Shown here piece after piece: positions 1 through 12,057 of a DNA stretch of 64,000 bases. The position numbers were made by a program, and so were the translations under genes. Position 1 is the stretch's first letter. Every line of letters begins with the position of its first letter. Origin of the DNA: Neodiprion pinetum. Its lineage: Eukaryota; Arthropoda; Insecta; Hymenoptera; Diprionidae. The notes beneath the pieces were generated by a model. The model worked only from the letters and a program-made list of their open reading frames with translations. It had not been told where the DNA came from and did not search any database. The stretch covers positions 26,481,922 through 26,545,921 of the forward strand of contig NC_060232.1 in NCBI RefSeq assembly GCF_021155775.2, in the 5' to 3' direction.

Positions 1-811
1 AAATCTCATGAAAAATCGATAACCATTTGTTATAACTTAAATTTAAAACACTGATTGTCGGTTTCAAAATTTGTGTCATGTATTGATCCGAATAGCCGTT
101 GTGGTTGATAATTTACTGAGAGTAAATGTTTGGGGAGCGTCGCTTCGTTTGCTCATTTAATCCGTATTTTCCTCCGATGATATTCGCTTAGTGATCTCTG
201 ATGGAGAAGCGTTGCCATGTTACACGGTTTATGTAATACACCTGACAATGGAAATGCGATATCAAACCGGGGATGTAAACGCAGGTACAATAAACATACA
301 GCTTCATCGTTTTCTGTGTACGTGTTACATCCGGCTTACCCGTAGGAAAGTTGGTTAAAGTTTATGGTATACATACCGGTTATCTGTACCGAGCAACGAG
401 TGTTCTCTTACAGTTCTTTTCCCCCATTTTTTTTTTTTTTTTTTGTTTTTCACAATTTTTAGCTTTATAAGTTTCTTTTTTATCCACACCGTTGTGAAAT
501 CTATCGATAAATGGACGAAACGCTCTATTCGACCGTCATCTTTGCGCTTGAAAAAGGCTGTGCAGATATGCGAAAGCTTGGAGATCACTCGACAAAAATT
601 CACCGGACGAAATCGCGCCGCATTATAAAACTGAAGCCGGAATGTACGCCATTGTCTAAAAATGGATTCAACGAAAGCTGTGGGGTACATCCAAGCTTGC
701 ACCACACGGTACTCTCGTTATTGTAGCCGTGCGATTCTGACCGTATAACGTTTTTCGCTGCCGATTCTGCAGCTGAACAAAAGCACCGGGACGTATAAGC
801 TTAAGGCTTAC
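1..811. other. No supported gene
   Basis: I see no gene here. There is a pure T run at about 428-444. Overlapping short frames around 355-726 are open on both strands, show no family pattern and use no convincing start, so they are treated as chance. Confidence 0.6.
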
Positions 812-830
812 ATATATATATATATATATA
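812..830. repeat. (TA)n microsatellite
   Basis: Perfect TA dinucleotide run directly abutting the left end of the fold-back element at 831. A second TATATA run sits at its right end (991-998), so the element appears to have inserted into a TA-rich target. Confidence 0.9.
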
Positions 831-991
831 TTAGGGTGTTTCAAAAAAAAACGAATTTTTTTTTTCTTACGGTGTCCAAAAATTGATAGTATATCTAAAA
901 ACAAAAATTTTGGTGCCAATCATTTAGGTAAACTATCAATTTTTAGATACCATAAAAAAAAAAAAGTTCATCTTTTTTTGAAACACCCTAA
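831..991. mobile_element. MITE-like fold-back element, 161 bp
   Basis: Both ends read TTAGGGTGTTTCAAAAAAA when the right end is reverse-complemented. The inverted similarity continues inward for about 60 bp, through an A/T-rich block, to a shared AAAATTGATAGT that faces itself across a short loop (about 891-931). The element lies in TATATA sequence on both sides, compatible with a TA target duplication as in Tc1/mariner-related MITEs. It is too short to code. The superfamily is inferred only from the TA context. Confidence 0.75.
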
Positions 992-1084
992 TATATATAC
1001 ATTGAAAAAAAATTAGTTTTTTTAGGTAATTTTAGCAAGTTTTATAATTTTAAATTACAGTTTTTGAAGAACGACTGTACAGCT

Positions 1085-2286
1085 TTGTAAATTTCAGCAG
1101 ACGGTTCCGAAAGTAGAGTTTCTCGAATTAAGAGGAAGATAAAGTTTCGGTTTATTCAAATTTTGAATGAATAATATTCTTTCTTTGTCGAACAGCGGAC
1201 ATTGCCATAATATATGTTCAAAATCTTAGCTTTAGTAACCGTATTCACAGAAAGCGTTATCAACAATATTTAAAGAAGAAACTTTAACGCTGTAATAGCT
1301 TGATCTGCATCTGTTAACCATTGTTATTATTTCTCGTTCCAATTTTTCCCCAGAAAACTAGGTTTCAGTCTTCATTATAATAATATTTGAAATAGTTTTT
1401 ACCTTTAATTGTTCCCAATTCTATTAACTTTTTTTTTGTATTATTAGTAGCTATATTTTTGCTTTGTTCTTTGAAATCAGTGAAAGGAATTTTGTACAAA
1501 TTTGAAGCACGTGAGTCAGATACACTTTTGGCTAGTTTTTTTTACCATTTTTTGCCTTCTATTCCTACGTGCGCAGGTACCCAATAAGAATCCATTTTAT
1601 ACTTGTTTATTACTTTCTGTTTGAATTCATGAAATTTTCTTCTAATTTCATGCAGTTAAGGATTAGATTTTATACCGAAGTCGAGATTTTTTAAGGACAC
1701 CAGGACACTCAAGGAACCAGAAAGTATAATATAGTTGCGGTTAGGCTCATTTGATGTAATGTCTACTGCTTGTCAGAGGCCGAAACAATCTGCAGTGAAA
1801 ATTGAGGCATTTTTAGCCAAACTGATTTTAACTTTTTTATTCAACTACAGCTACAGAATTTTTTGATTTGCTTCCATCAGTATATGGTAAATCTGTGTGT
1901 AATTCTCTTTTTCAACCAGATGTAGCACAAATTTATTGGTATTGTTGGATATTTCTTAAGTCCTTTCCAAATTCTTAATCTATCTTTTCTTCATTTGGTG
2001 ATTTTCAGTAATGTGAGGAAATTTAATCGCAAGCCATTTATTTTTCAATATTTTGGCAACGTTCCATACATATTTGTTCTAAAGTCTAGACTCTGAGTAC
2101 ATGTTTTGTAATTCTTTTGAAGATTTTTCTATCTATAGCACATGCCTTTTTAAAATTAATGAAATCCTCTAATTTGTGTGCGAAGCACCATTTTTTGCAG
2201 TTGGCTTTTCTGATTCTTTTCACCTTATCATACTCTGCCATCTCACCATGAAACTGAATTTTTGTGTATGTTATTTTATTCATTTT
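1085..2286 (-). mobile_element. Decayed non-LTR retrotransposon, ORF2 remnant (jockey/I-like)
   Basis: Reading the minus strand, several hallmarks of the second ORF of a jockey/I-type LINE appear in the right order, broken by stops and frameshifts. At about 2090-2280 there is a linker-like piece (KKWC...FINFKKACAIDRKIFK) resembling the segment between endonuclease and reverse transcriptase. At about 1866-1884 is the RNase H start YTDGSK. Next come NASIFTADC and ILSGSLSVLVSLKN, where the second catalytic Asp appears as Gly. VPAHVGIEGK follows at about 1550-1580. Last is a Cys/His tail with CEYGY...EHILWQCP at about 1195-1260. The reverse transcriptase core expected between linker and RNase H is missing, because the gap is only about 200 bp. 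This is therefore an internally deleted, dead copy. The family order is established knowledge; the clade assignment is inference. Confidence 0.82.
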
Positions 2287-2545
2287 TCTCTGGCTGGTGT
2301 ATAATTTTCAACAGATTTACTTATTAGCTTTACAAATATTAGACATTTCTCACTTGCCTTCGCATTTTCATAAGTAAAATTTTCATTTGCTTTTCCATAG
2401 TTGTAAGTATGTATTTGGGCAGTATTTGTAGTTGGGAAAGATTCTTGCGATTGAAGGGCATTTGTAGGTGCATGTTCAATAGCACTTGGACATATTTTGA
2501 CGGTATGCTCGTTCTGTTTACAACTAAAGCAACAACTAAAAACGG
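2287..2545 (-). pseudogene. Non-LTR retrotransposon gag (ORF1) C-terminal remnant
   Basis: The minus strand is open from about 2545 to a TGA near 2287. It contains a CCHC zinc knuckle at 2490-2531, CFSCKQNEHTVKIC, with C-x2-C-x4-H-x4-C spacing, typical of the nucleic-acid-binding tail of ORF1 proteins in jockey/I elements. It lies immediately 5' of the ORF2 remnant on the same strand. The ORF1 stop overlaps an ATG that opens the downstream frame (ATGA), the usual ORF1/ORF2 arrangement, although that could be chance after the deletion. Only the C-terminal part of gag is readable; further upstream the frame is lost. Confidence 0.7.
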
Positions 2546-3598
2546 TGCAGATATGATTTTTTATTTTTTTTTTTATTCTCTTTTCTCTCGCAATTGTGTT
2601 CGGTAATTTCCGATGAAGCTTTTCTGCAGGGGTTGATTTCCACTCTTCAACGACGGTGAATTCATGTTATTCCCATTTTTTCTCCCCCTGATATATTTAT
2701 ATATACATTTCAGGAAGATAATTGTCGCCAACGCGTAATTGATGCCTGAATATTAATCCTGGAATAATCAAGATTCGTCAGAAGTACCGAAGGAGGTTGA
2801 ACCCCATGAAAAGTACTTTTGCACGTGTAATTTTAATGTGATGAAAAAAACAGAAAAAATTGGAACAATTTAAGTCAGTAGAATTGATTTTCCACTTATT
2901 ACGGCTTGTTAACAATTAATTTACCATCCGATTGATCTTACGGAAAAAGGAAAAAAGTTTTTTTGTGGGAGAATGGTCTTTTTTTTTCATCATTGAGGTA
3001 CCAGTGCGGAAATTTGGTTGAAATTTAACGAATGAGAAAAGTAAAATTGGTCGAATCTAGGTACGTTTAACTTTGACGAAGAAAGCGATAATTCCACCAC
3101 TCTTCGAGTCGGTGAAACTAATTGTCACTTCTCACCTGCAGCTGTGTCGTGAGAAAAATTTAGAACGTTGTTAATTGATTGATTGATAAGAAAAAGAAAG
3201 GAAATCAGAGAATTAGATATCATCCATCGCCTCTTTGGCCCCTCATTATCGGGGACGATATTCCCCTGCACTCATCTTATCTGTTCTAAATTCATCTCTT
3301 CGCAATTATCTTGATCGAGATTGAAGGAATCTTTTCATCTCACGATTCACCGTCAGCGAGGAGCCGGGATCAAAGGAGTTCGCGGCCTCGTGTCGATCCT
3401 CGGTAGAGTGTCGACTGAAAATTCAGGGCAGAAGTCGTCTCCGAGGAACGTGACGAAGGAGCCTTAATTTCGAGGATCCTGCGTTTCGATTCAAGTACTT
3501 TTGTTATCGGTACCTGCGCCATATACGTAAAACGGTAGATAGGCACAAGGTAGGTAGACACACCGTACGGCAGAAGCTGCGAAATACTTGATCAGCGT
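2546..3598. other. No supported gene; possible upstream flank of a promoter
   Basis: No coding pattern recognised. The first half is AT-rich with homopolymer runs; from about 3360 the sequence becomes richer in CpG. It lies directly upstream of the Inr+DPE promoter at 3599, so it may hold regulatory sequence. Confidence 0.45.
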
Positions 3599-3632
3599 TC
3601 AGTTAGCTCTCGGCCGCTGCTCGTGCCAGACG
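3599..3632 (+). promoter_or_regulatory. Candidate Inr + DPE core promoter, start site about 3601
   Basis: TCAGTT at 3599-3604 matches the arthropod initiator TCAKTY, placing +1 at the A at 3601. AGACG at 3628-3632 then falls at +28 to +32 and matches the downstream promoter element RGWYV at its canonical spacing. No TATA box is visible near -30, as expected for a DPE promoter. The surroundings are CpG-rich. The spacing match is seen in the sequence; promoter activity is inference. Confidence 0.5.
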
Positions 3633-4193
3633 CGTCGGTCTCAGGCTTGGCGTCGTCGACGTTCTTAACCATGACGTTAAAAGGGCGAAAGCCGCGAGGC
3701 GGAATGATAAAAGCCCGAGAAAGCAGTTGTGCTTGAAATTAATCGATACCTTGGGAGAGGGGGAAATCTCGGTTGGTAAAAAGTTATCGCAATTGTTGAA
3801 ATCGCGAGCTTTTTCTTTTTCATTGTTTTCCTCTTTTTACTTTAGTTGGTTTTTTTTAGTTTTTTTTTTTTTGTTTTGATCCCTTTCGAGACTGATCCGT
3901 GCGCGAAAATTATGTGAAATGAAAGGATTCACGTGTATGCTCTCGGGTGAAATATCTATGCGCTGGACACGAAGTGAAAAATCAATTGTATCCTGTTTGC
4001 GAAACTAACTAACGAACGAACAAACGTGGTGATAATCGTAGCCTGCAGCAGAGAGGCAGAAAGTTTTGACGAGGTGGAACAATAATCAAAAGTGTTATTT
4101 GAAAGCCGCAGGCACGATTAATCGTGAATAAACCTTTCGAAGGAAAGCAGATTAGCCTCTGAGATATGACTCATTATCCGCCCTTCGATCTTG
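3601..4193 (+). other. Candidate first exon of a host gene (long 5' leader plus start codon)
   Basis: From the proposed start site the sequence runs to a strong donor, TTG|GTGAGT, with GT at 4194-4195. Within it are two closed upstream ORFs, 3671-3736 (22 codons, start context AACCATGA) and 3919-4008 (30 codons). The last ATG before the donor is at 4166. A long leader with uORFs and a short coding tail is common for insect developmental or neural genes with very long first introns, which would fit the gene-free sequence that follows. No downstream exon could be joined with confidence, so gene identity and even reality are unproven. Confidence 0.38.
4166..4193 (+). CDS. Candidate first coding segment, 9 codons plus one base
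   Basis: ATG at 4166 opens the peptide MTHYPPFDL and breaks after one base of the next codon at the GTGAGT donor, so the intron would be phase 1. It was chosen because it is the last ATG before the donor and stays open to it; earlier ATGs all close. I do not recognise the protein from nine residues. The candidate exon at 63642 is not compatible in phase: a one-base carry-over gives an early stop there. Confidence 0.3.
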
Positions 4194-7100
4194 GTGAGTT
4201 TTCATCGCTCTATATAGCACGAATATTATATTATATATATGTCTTATACTCTGTAGAAATTCTACAGTACAAATCGCCACGAATTTCATCATGCTTTAAG
4301 TCGGGTTAAGGCAACGTTCCGCATTTATCTTCACCGTTGTGTGCAAAGGTTCTTCCTTATGTTTACCCTCCTTTTCATCCCCGGGTTATTATACACCGCA
4401 CTAAATATTGTTTGAATTTTATCTTCAATCGGAAATATGCATTTTTATTACCATTATTTCATCATCAACGCATTCGCCGTTGAATCTGTGTACTTTTGAG
4501 CACATGAATTGATTGTTTTATCTCTAGTTTTGTGTTTCGAAAGTTATCATTCGCACAAATAACACATATCATAGATTAAAAATTAGAAATTGAATTACGA
4601 GATTATGGTAGGAAATTTGGAGGAAAAACCATCGTTGTAGTTTGAATAAATTCTGCTCCAGGTAATAAAAATTGAACGGTTTCCTTTGTTTACAAAATTT
4701 TCAACATTTTTACAAAATGAGGATGAATATCAAATTATGCGACGAGCAAATGACAATGATTGATTGGTTCCGAGTAATAAACCAATTTTTTTCCGATTAC
4801 AACGGAACACGAAAATACATTGAAAATTATAACCCTACTTAATCCAAATGTATTTCGCGTATTATAATGATAATTTTCGATTTCAGTGAAGTAAATTTTG
4901 CCCAGTTTTGTCTTCGGAAAAAGTACAGAAAGATCTAATAAGTTACTCATTTAAGGCTATTGATTTTCCCAATTTACTAGAACATATGGAATTATAAATT
5001 TTCTTCGTAACAGTAAACCAAAAGAAATCCGTTGTATTCCACCAAAAAACGCTGACTTTTTTTATCATGAATATAAGAATAAAGTATAGGTGCACACTAA
5101 TTTACTTGCCAAGCAAAAGTATGTATTTCATTCATCAAGCGTTTATTTCATAGAAATTTATTCGGAGAATGAGGAATTTTATTCCGAGTGGAAGAATCGA
5201 AATAAATACGAGCCGGTTGAGTCTGAATTCACCACATTGAAAGTCTCGATGTTTTCTAAATCATTTCTTTATCGACTTGTTTTCCTTCACCCCTTGTCAC
5301 CGTTTTTTTTAAAGCTTGCGGATACCTTCACCGACAAAAGCCCTTCAGGCCAGATTCGGTAGTTTTCAAACGGAAATTTTCTACCCTTAGGCCCGTCCCA
5401 CCCTTTTATGTGTCATTCCATGGCCAAAGAGCGGACTTTGTTTACCCAGAAAAGATAGTTTTCGCTTCGCTAGCCAGAGTGAAGAACAGTCCTTTGTCCT
5501 TATTTCATGGGATGATGATACGAGGGCTTGCCTTTCCAAAAAGTCTTACGGTCAGAGGCCTGCGCCACGTATTTTGGTCGGAACGCAAGGATTCATCGAG
5601 TCCAAGCCCCGTTTGGGATTCATCGTAAGAAGCGGAAGGACTCAAAAAATTATCTATCGATCAGTAATTGAACAGAGTCCTTTGAACCCTGCGGAAATAA
5701 ATAACGTGCCACATCGGAAAGTCGTACCTACTTTTCAGAAGTTCAAAGTTTAAATTTTTAACAAAGCTGTGCGAATTTGCGCTACGGTAATATTTACTTT
5801 TAAACTTCACATGTTCCTCACCGTCAACGGTTTATATTTAAATACGATATAATTTCATATTTACACGCACGTTAGTTCCGACGCTTGATTCGCCTAATGA
5901 GCTGTGTATTCTTGAATTTTGTGATGTGACCCTTTTCAAACGAGTCATTCCTTTTTCTTTTTGCTCATTTCAAAAATTATTTTCCTGCAGTTTAGAATAT
6001 CCAGATTATATTGAAGAGCTTGCACTCGTGACTAATAATGCTTAGCTGCTCCACGAAGATAATTTACGGTGACAGTGTAGGAAGTCCTTTTTTTCACGCA
6101 ATGTATACCCAAGGTCCAGCGGGAAAATGAAAAAACGTTCTTGGTAATCGAAATGCTAATCGGCTAAGCCCCGAGGGTTTTAATAATGAATTAATTAAGG
6201 TAAAGAACGAGTCGTAAAGCCCCGTGTTGAAAAGTGGGGGAATACGTTACTGCAGCGAGATATTCTTTTCATTTTTCTCTTTCACCGTGAGAGTCAGAGT
6301 AGTTAATCCAAATATGGGTAAAAAGCGTTTCAGCAAATGAGGCGTGAAAAGTTTTCAGCCCGGTGGGAAAGGCGAGAAAATCCTCTCCGAAGGGTATTAA
6401 AAGATTTACTCAAGAGATAGGCGACCGAGTCCCAAGTTGGCGCGTTTTTCATCGTTAACTAGCGTTTCCCTCTTCTCTACTTAAGGAAATGGCTAAGTTG
6501 GTGGAAAATTCATGGGCAAATAACGATTGACTCAAACTAACGTCTTTTCGTCGAACTATATCCACTTTATTATCGCATGATTTCTTTTTACTGCATATTG
6601 TTTCACGTTAGAGTATAAGCCGAGCTTTTCAAAACAAAACAAAACAAAAAAACCATAACTCGTCAAAATCGCTTCGGAATTTCGAGAGATCGAACCCTTC
6701 GTTTGTCATTTCCGTGATATCGTATCAGAGGCATTTGGGCAGAGGGGGTCTTTGCCTTGGCTTTTTTTCCAGGCGATTCTCATCGGTTCGAGTCATCCGA
6801 TCGCTTCTCCGTTCAGGTCGCGATTTCATCCTTACGTCGGCGATCATGAACCCCGAGCTAAGCCTGTTATGCATATTTATAGGTGGAGACAACTTTAGAA
6901 CGACGTTCGATCCCCTTTCTTGCCTACGGTAACATTACCCCCCAAAAAGGTCCACCTTGGGTGTATTAAAGCTGCGCTACAGGCTGGAAGAGAATGCCTA
7001 AGCATTCGGAAGTTTGCCCCGAAAGGACAAGGGTACCTGAGTTTTATGAACGTTTCGATTACGGGAGTCACCGAGTAAATTTACTTAGGTTTTGTTTTTT

Positions 7101-8017
7101 ATATGAATTCACTCTGGGGATTTTCATGCTTTTATCTTGGTACTGCACAGAAAAGGGGTTGATTCAAAATTTTCACCCATTTGACTAGACGTATAATGTT
7201 GGAAAAATCCGCATTCTGTCATCACTCGGCGATTGTTTATTACAATAATGTCCGGACGACATGAATCAAGGATTCATCGAAAGCTCAGTTTCTCGAAACT
7301 TTTATACTTGCGCTGATCAGAAATTTTAAACGGTTGTTATCATGACACGTGAATTCTTTCGAATTGCTTGCTCGAATAGATTACGATGACGACGCAAATG
7401 TCTCAACTCGATTCGTGAAATTGATGACAGGTTCAAAACAATCCGGTAATACAAAATCAATACCGACCTTTATCAATCCTCGATATCGCCAGGCGGTTTT
7501 CTGATTTGCACAGATTGGCACCGTGTCGTAAGTGGATTTTGACCAGTCGCGAAACCGAACTCGTGAGAAGCATGGCCAACCGGATTCTCGGAATCTGTGT
7601 GGGTACGGATAAATCGGTAAACTCGGGTCTCGCTGCTTGCATGTACGAACAGACAGAAACGTGGCTCGCCCTGATAGGTATATCAACCATTCGATTTTCC
7701 AAGTTCAGTTCCCTCGACGGCCGGTCTTCGCCATTTGGGGAAGGCCAGAGGCCAGGGGTCAGCGCTCAGAAGAAGGTAGCGCCAATTTCGGCTAATTTCG
7801 CTTTTGCTTTGCCGAATCCTCTTCGGAGATCGATAAATCCTCTCGCTATTTCGCATCCCCCTTTCGCTTCGTCCGTCTCTTTCTCGCCTCTTTTCCTCGA
7901 CTCCCGTGGCACTCCGGGGAACAACAGACGAGTGTAGAAATTGATTTGGTCCAATTTATTGAAAGACTCAGTCAACGACTCTGTCACCTCTCGAATTCAT
8001 TTCGATAGATATATACA

Positions 8018-8055
<38 letters not shown>

Positions 8056-9236
8056 TGTATGAGATGAAAAAAAAGAGAAGGAAATGGAAGAGAAGACACT
8101 TTGGAAAGGGGATAATATTTTTCCTAGCAGGAGGTCCGAATCGAGCGACTTATGCAAAATTTAACAGTAGAATGGAAAAATTTTCGGAAGGTCAGAGAAT
8201 GATTGAATATTCTTTGTAATATGCATTAAGGATGAGTAGAAAATGTGTATTTGAAAGAAAGGCATGATCTTTATATTATTTCACAAATCCTTAGGCCGAA
8301 GAACGTTGATGAATATATTTGAAAATTCGGTTCGATATTCTCACGTAAGAAAAACCTGGATCAAACCTTAAGTGGCGAGGGTTGGAATTTGAAGTTGAGT
8401 TGGTACGGAATATCTCATATGCCCTGATATAGTACGTACATCGACAGAATTGACGGATGAAGGGTAGATGGAAAAATAAGGGTTGAAGCGTGTATAGTGT
8501 ATAGAAGAAAAAAAATCTGGAAATAAGGTGGTTATTCTTAGAGTTCTTTTCGCGAAGAAAAAGTACGAGAGACAAAACGGTGGCGAAAAAATACTACGGG
8601 AAACAAAAATGACGAATAAGTCAATCGTCTATGCGAGTATATCCAAGAAATTTGCTTGTCGAATTATCATTTCGTTCGAACTCCGTAACCTGTGAAGCAA
8701 GAAACAATACGATGAATCACTTGAATCATAAAATCCATGTTTAGGACCGTGTAAACAATTCAACATACAAAGCGGAGGGGTGAAGCACGCCACGGAAACC
8801 TTACACAGCACGCATTGTACTGTGCCTCCTGGTTTTCCGTCTTGATATCAAGTGCCAGGCACGATTCGTATCTTCGCAATTTTACCTTTTCTCACATCTT
8901 CTTTTATATTGCCCCCATCTGGGCCATATACCTACGTACCTACGAATAAAAACACATTGCTGAGTTGCGTTTCCGTCGTAAAAATCGAACAATCCGTTCG
9001 GCTTGTTCTAAATTTTCCTCTCTTATCGCGCTTCCATTCACTCATTATTATACACACACACACATAGTTGAAATTGCAAACGAATCATTTGAAAAAATAG
9101 TACTTATACTTAGTGCTGAGAAATTGCTTGGTTATAGAAATTATAGCTAGTATTTTTCTTATACAGTAATTATGTTTCTGTTTGTCTTGGACATTTATTG
9201 TTTCACAGAGATTTGGAGAATGAATTTTTATATTAA
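4194..9236. other. No supported gene; possible start of a very long intron
   Basis: I found no exon with family similarity. The (TA)16 microsatellite at 8021-8052 lies inside. Open frames near 7381-7990 exist on both strands at once in a CpG-rich patch and start from non-ATG codons, which indicates chance. Confidence 0.5.
8021..8052. repeat. (TA)16 microsatellite
   Basis: Uninterrupted TA dinucleotide repeat of 16 units. Confidence 0.95.
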
Positions 9237-9650
9237 TTACTCAAAAGTATCTTCAGCTTTATTTAATTCTTGTTCAAGATTATCCCAAGATGCTTTCTAT
9301 GCTGCAATATCTTGGCTTTTCGTAGAATAGCAACTCTTGGAAGTGCGTTTACATTTTCCTTTTGCATAGTTTTCATCAATTTTTGCACCAGTCATTTTTA
9401 ATCTTAATCTTGAATACATTTGCAGCCTAGCATGACAGTTTTAGCAAAATAATGACTGTATATTTTGTAACTCAGAATGCAGAAATTGAGATGATAAATT
9501 TCGAAACTCTGGTGCATTTGGAAGCAGACCAGATGAACTCTGCCTATTGCGATGTGCAGCAATTGACGTGTTGTGTATAAGAAAAGTCAGTCTTGATCAT
9601 CTTGTCAGAATCAAAGAATTTGATTTCAAACACCCAAGTTTGTGAACATT
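9237..9650 (-). pseudogene. Coding-derived pseudogene of unknown parent
   Basis: One minus-strand frame reads as normal-looking protein for about 135 codons down to a terminal TAA at 9237, broken only by three in-frame stops. Segments include SGLLPNAPEFRNLSSQFLHS, NCHARLQMYSRLRLKMTGAK, IDENYAKGKC and KASWDNLEQELNKAEDTFE. The amphipathic, Lys/Glu-rich tail and the IDENYAK segment faintly recall BAR/F-BAR-type helical bundles, but I cannot name the parent. No poly(A) tail is visible 3' of the stop, so retroposition is not shown. The stops argue against a live exon. Confidence 0.5.
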
Positions 9651-11457
9651 AAACGCTCAGTATACATAATATTTGCATGCACGGTGTCTGAGAACTTTAT
9701 CTGTTTAGTCTGGGCCAATTATAAAATTCATAGAAAAACGTCATGTTTACTAAACAGTAATTTTCAACGGCACTAAGCGTGTGGTAACGAGTACACGGAT
9801 ATTTTCTACAGCTGATTCGATGCAGCAAAAAGTAATCCGACAGAAAAACATACAAAAACTATAACAAAACTCGGAATTTTCACCATGATCTCGTAAGAGT
9901 GAAAGAATAATCAGGTCCTGTTACGGGGAACCGGGTTATTGCGATTTCAATGTGCGCAACGTACTTCAAAACGAAGTAAAAAAGTAATTTGCAATTTATA
10001 AGGTTAATACAAAAAATAATCACTCATATCTACGAAACAAGTAAGACGTACGATTCGTAACAAATAAAATAATAGCCAAGTGAGCATTTTCCTCTTGCGA
10101 ATTTTTTTCCTGCTGTAGAAACGCGCCCTTTTTCACCAATTAGACGAATGAATCCTTCGCTAAACGATGATAGTGGTTGTCTGGGGGAAATGTGTAATTT
10201 CCGAGCCTTTTGGACCGGTCGTTTGAGCTCCCTGACTCCGTAGCGGTTAGCGAAACGAATGAAGCTATCCGATCCTGACGCCTGACCTCGCAGGTTGATC
10301 CTTGCGGTTGACTCAATTCGGTCTTCATATACCTTGCACTTACCGCTTGTTTCCTGTGGCTCGGACCAAATCCGTAGTAGGATCTGTGTCTGGGGAATTT
10401 AGCGCCGTCGGAAGAAGGAGGGAAGAAAAAAAACGACAAGAAAAAATTAAGAGCTCACGATGTCGAAACAGTCTCCTCTTGTTTCAAGCTCCCTTACAAT
10501 TACGATTAGCAATTGCAAAATATATTTTCGACACATGCATTCCAAAAAGTATTAAAGGGAAAATTAATCTCGGTGAAAAGTATTCAATTGTGTCATTCAC
10601 TAATTGATTCAACGGCGTAGAAGGCAATTTACTCGAATCAACTTTGCAGTACTTGCAACTTGATTTTATGAAACGTTTTCGAGTATAACGGAATTAGGTA
10701 TACGTGCGTATAATTCTCATTTTTTGCATATCACGCCATTCTCGAAGTTTTCATCGGATAGCAAACCCTGTTCGCTTTGAAATTATTCAGCCCCGTCGCG
10801 GCGTTCGATTGATAACGTGAAATATCGACTTCGTTCAATTTCTTGCATATATATCATTCAAACTTGGGGTTATGCTCGATAAATTTTGTCGCTAATCGAG
10901 ACGCGTGTAATCAGCTGGCCTGGCTAAACTTATTCAAAGATTCTTACGGCCAATCGGTATAACGTGTATAATAAATCTTGTGCCCAACGGAGCCGATCAT
11001 TTTATTTTCCAGCTAGTCAATATCGTTTGTGGTCAATCGGGTGGCGTATAAACGGCTCGGCTCTCTCAATTCCGCCAAACCACGGTTATTCAATTTATAT
11101 TCGCGTTATGAACCACAACGATGAATTTCCCACTGACTTCCGTAAGCCAATTTTCTTTTCGACGAAAAGTAGTCTGCAGCGTTATTTACCCAGAAAAAAG
11201 AAAATTCAATTACAACCCAGAATTTAGAATTCTTATAACTGCAACACTTTCGTGTGACGATCATGATTTCTGTTGACGATCGTCTTAAATCTAGCGGAAA
11301 ACTTTTCCCGTTATAATTTATTCCATATTTACGATCTCTACTGCATCAGAATCAATGAATTACACGGACGATTAGAGGTGTACGTAGGCGTTATCGGTCA
11401 AGCTGCGAGGATCTCAATCAAGCGTGTCTCTCTCTCTCGCTCTCTCTTCGTTTCTCG
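9651..11457. other. No supported gene
   Basis: No family pattern seen. Opposing open frames at 10140-10607 overlap on both strands and match nothing recognisable. The part just before 11458 could hold more of the following retrotransposon fragment, but no residues there were convincing. Confidence 0.45.
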
Positions 11458-12000
11458 ATGGACGATCTCACCCATCACTTTGCTTCTGTCTCCCAGAGGT
11501 CGGGGATCTTTGTTAGTTCGGAAATATCTCACCCACCGATCCACATCTGGCTGTGATCGATCATTTCACCTCTCACGCACGTGGCGTCGATGATCTGTCA
11601 TTACGGAATATCCTGGATCACCTATCTATCATCGTGCCTTATTCGCTCGCTATTCCCAACCACTCGCTGAATACAGCCGAGTTCCCCCGAACTTTGGAAA
11701 GTGGCCTGCGTTACGCCGACTGGGTAAAGGCTTCAGCTTGAGCAGATTCGTCCCTTTGCGAACCTCCGTCTTTTATCGAAGTCCTCCAACCTGCAACTTT
11801 CGGGCTATCTCGATGAGCGAGGATTACTCAGCAGCCGTCAGTCATGACGTAGGCCTGTCAGCTTTGCTTCGACTGTGTAGTAAAAAGATACTAACGGAAC
11901 GGTCGAGTCTCGGAAGTTGACAAAACTAGTCCTCTTTGACTTCATTAAATGAAATTTTATTCCCCCGAATGTCCACGCGCGAAAATCTTCGCTCTTTTCT
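11458..12000 (+). mobile_element. Non-LTR retrotransposon fragment, copy 1 (reverse transcriptase N-terminal half)
   Basis: Several reverse transcriptase landmarks appear in order on the plus strand across changing frames. DDLTHHFASVS at 11461 corresponds to the region before the RT core. ARGVDDLSLRNIL...VPYSLAIPNHSLNTAEFP at 11577-11680 corresponds to the segment usually read as G.DgIs...l..P.l...fN.SL..g.FP. LRLLSKSSNLQLSGYLDERG then LLSSRQS at about 11767-11850 corresponds to LSK..E....QL..YL...LL...QSGFR. LTKLVLFDFIK at about 11914-11952 is catalytic motif A, with its Asp codon at 11938-11940. Frameshifts and stops show it is dead. Nothing recognisable of the YxDD box or C-terminus remains. 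Confidence 0.8.
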
Positions 12001-12057
12001 TTTCGTTGACGATAAACGAGCCTTCTTCATCCATCTCTATATATTTATATGTATATC

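Noticed and set aside
7381..7990. Three overlapping frames (up to 143 codons)
   Set aside because: Open on both strands simultaneously, non-ATG starts, no motif.
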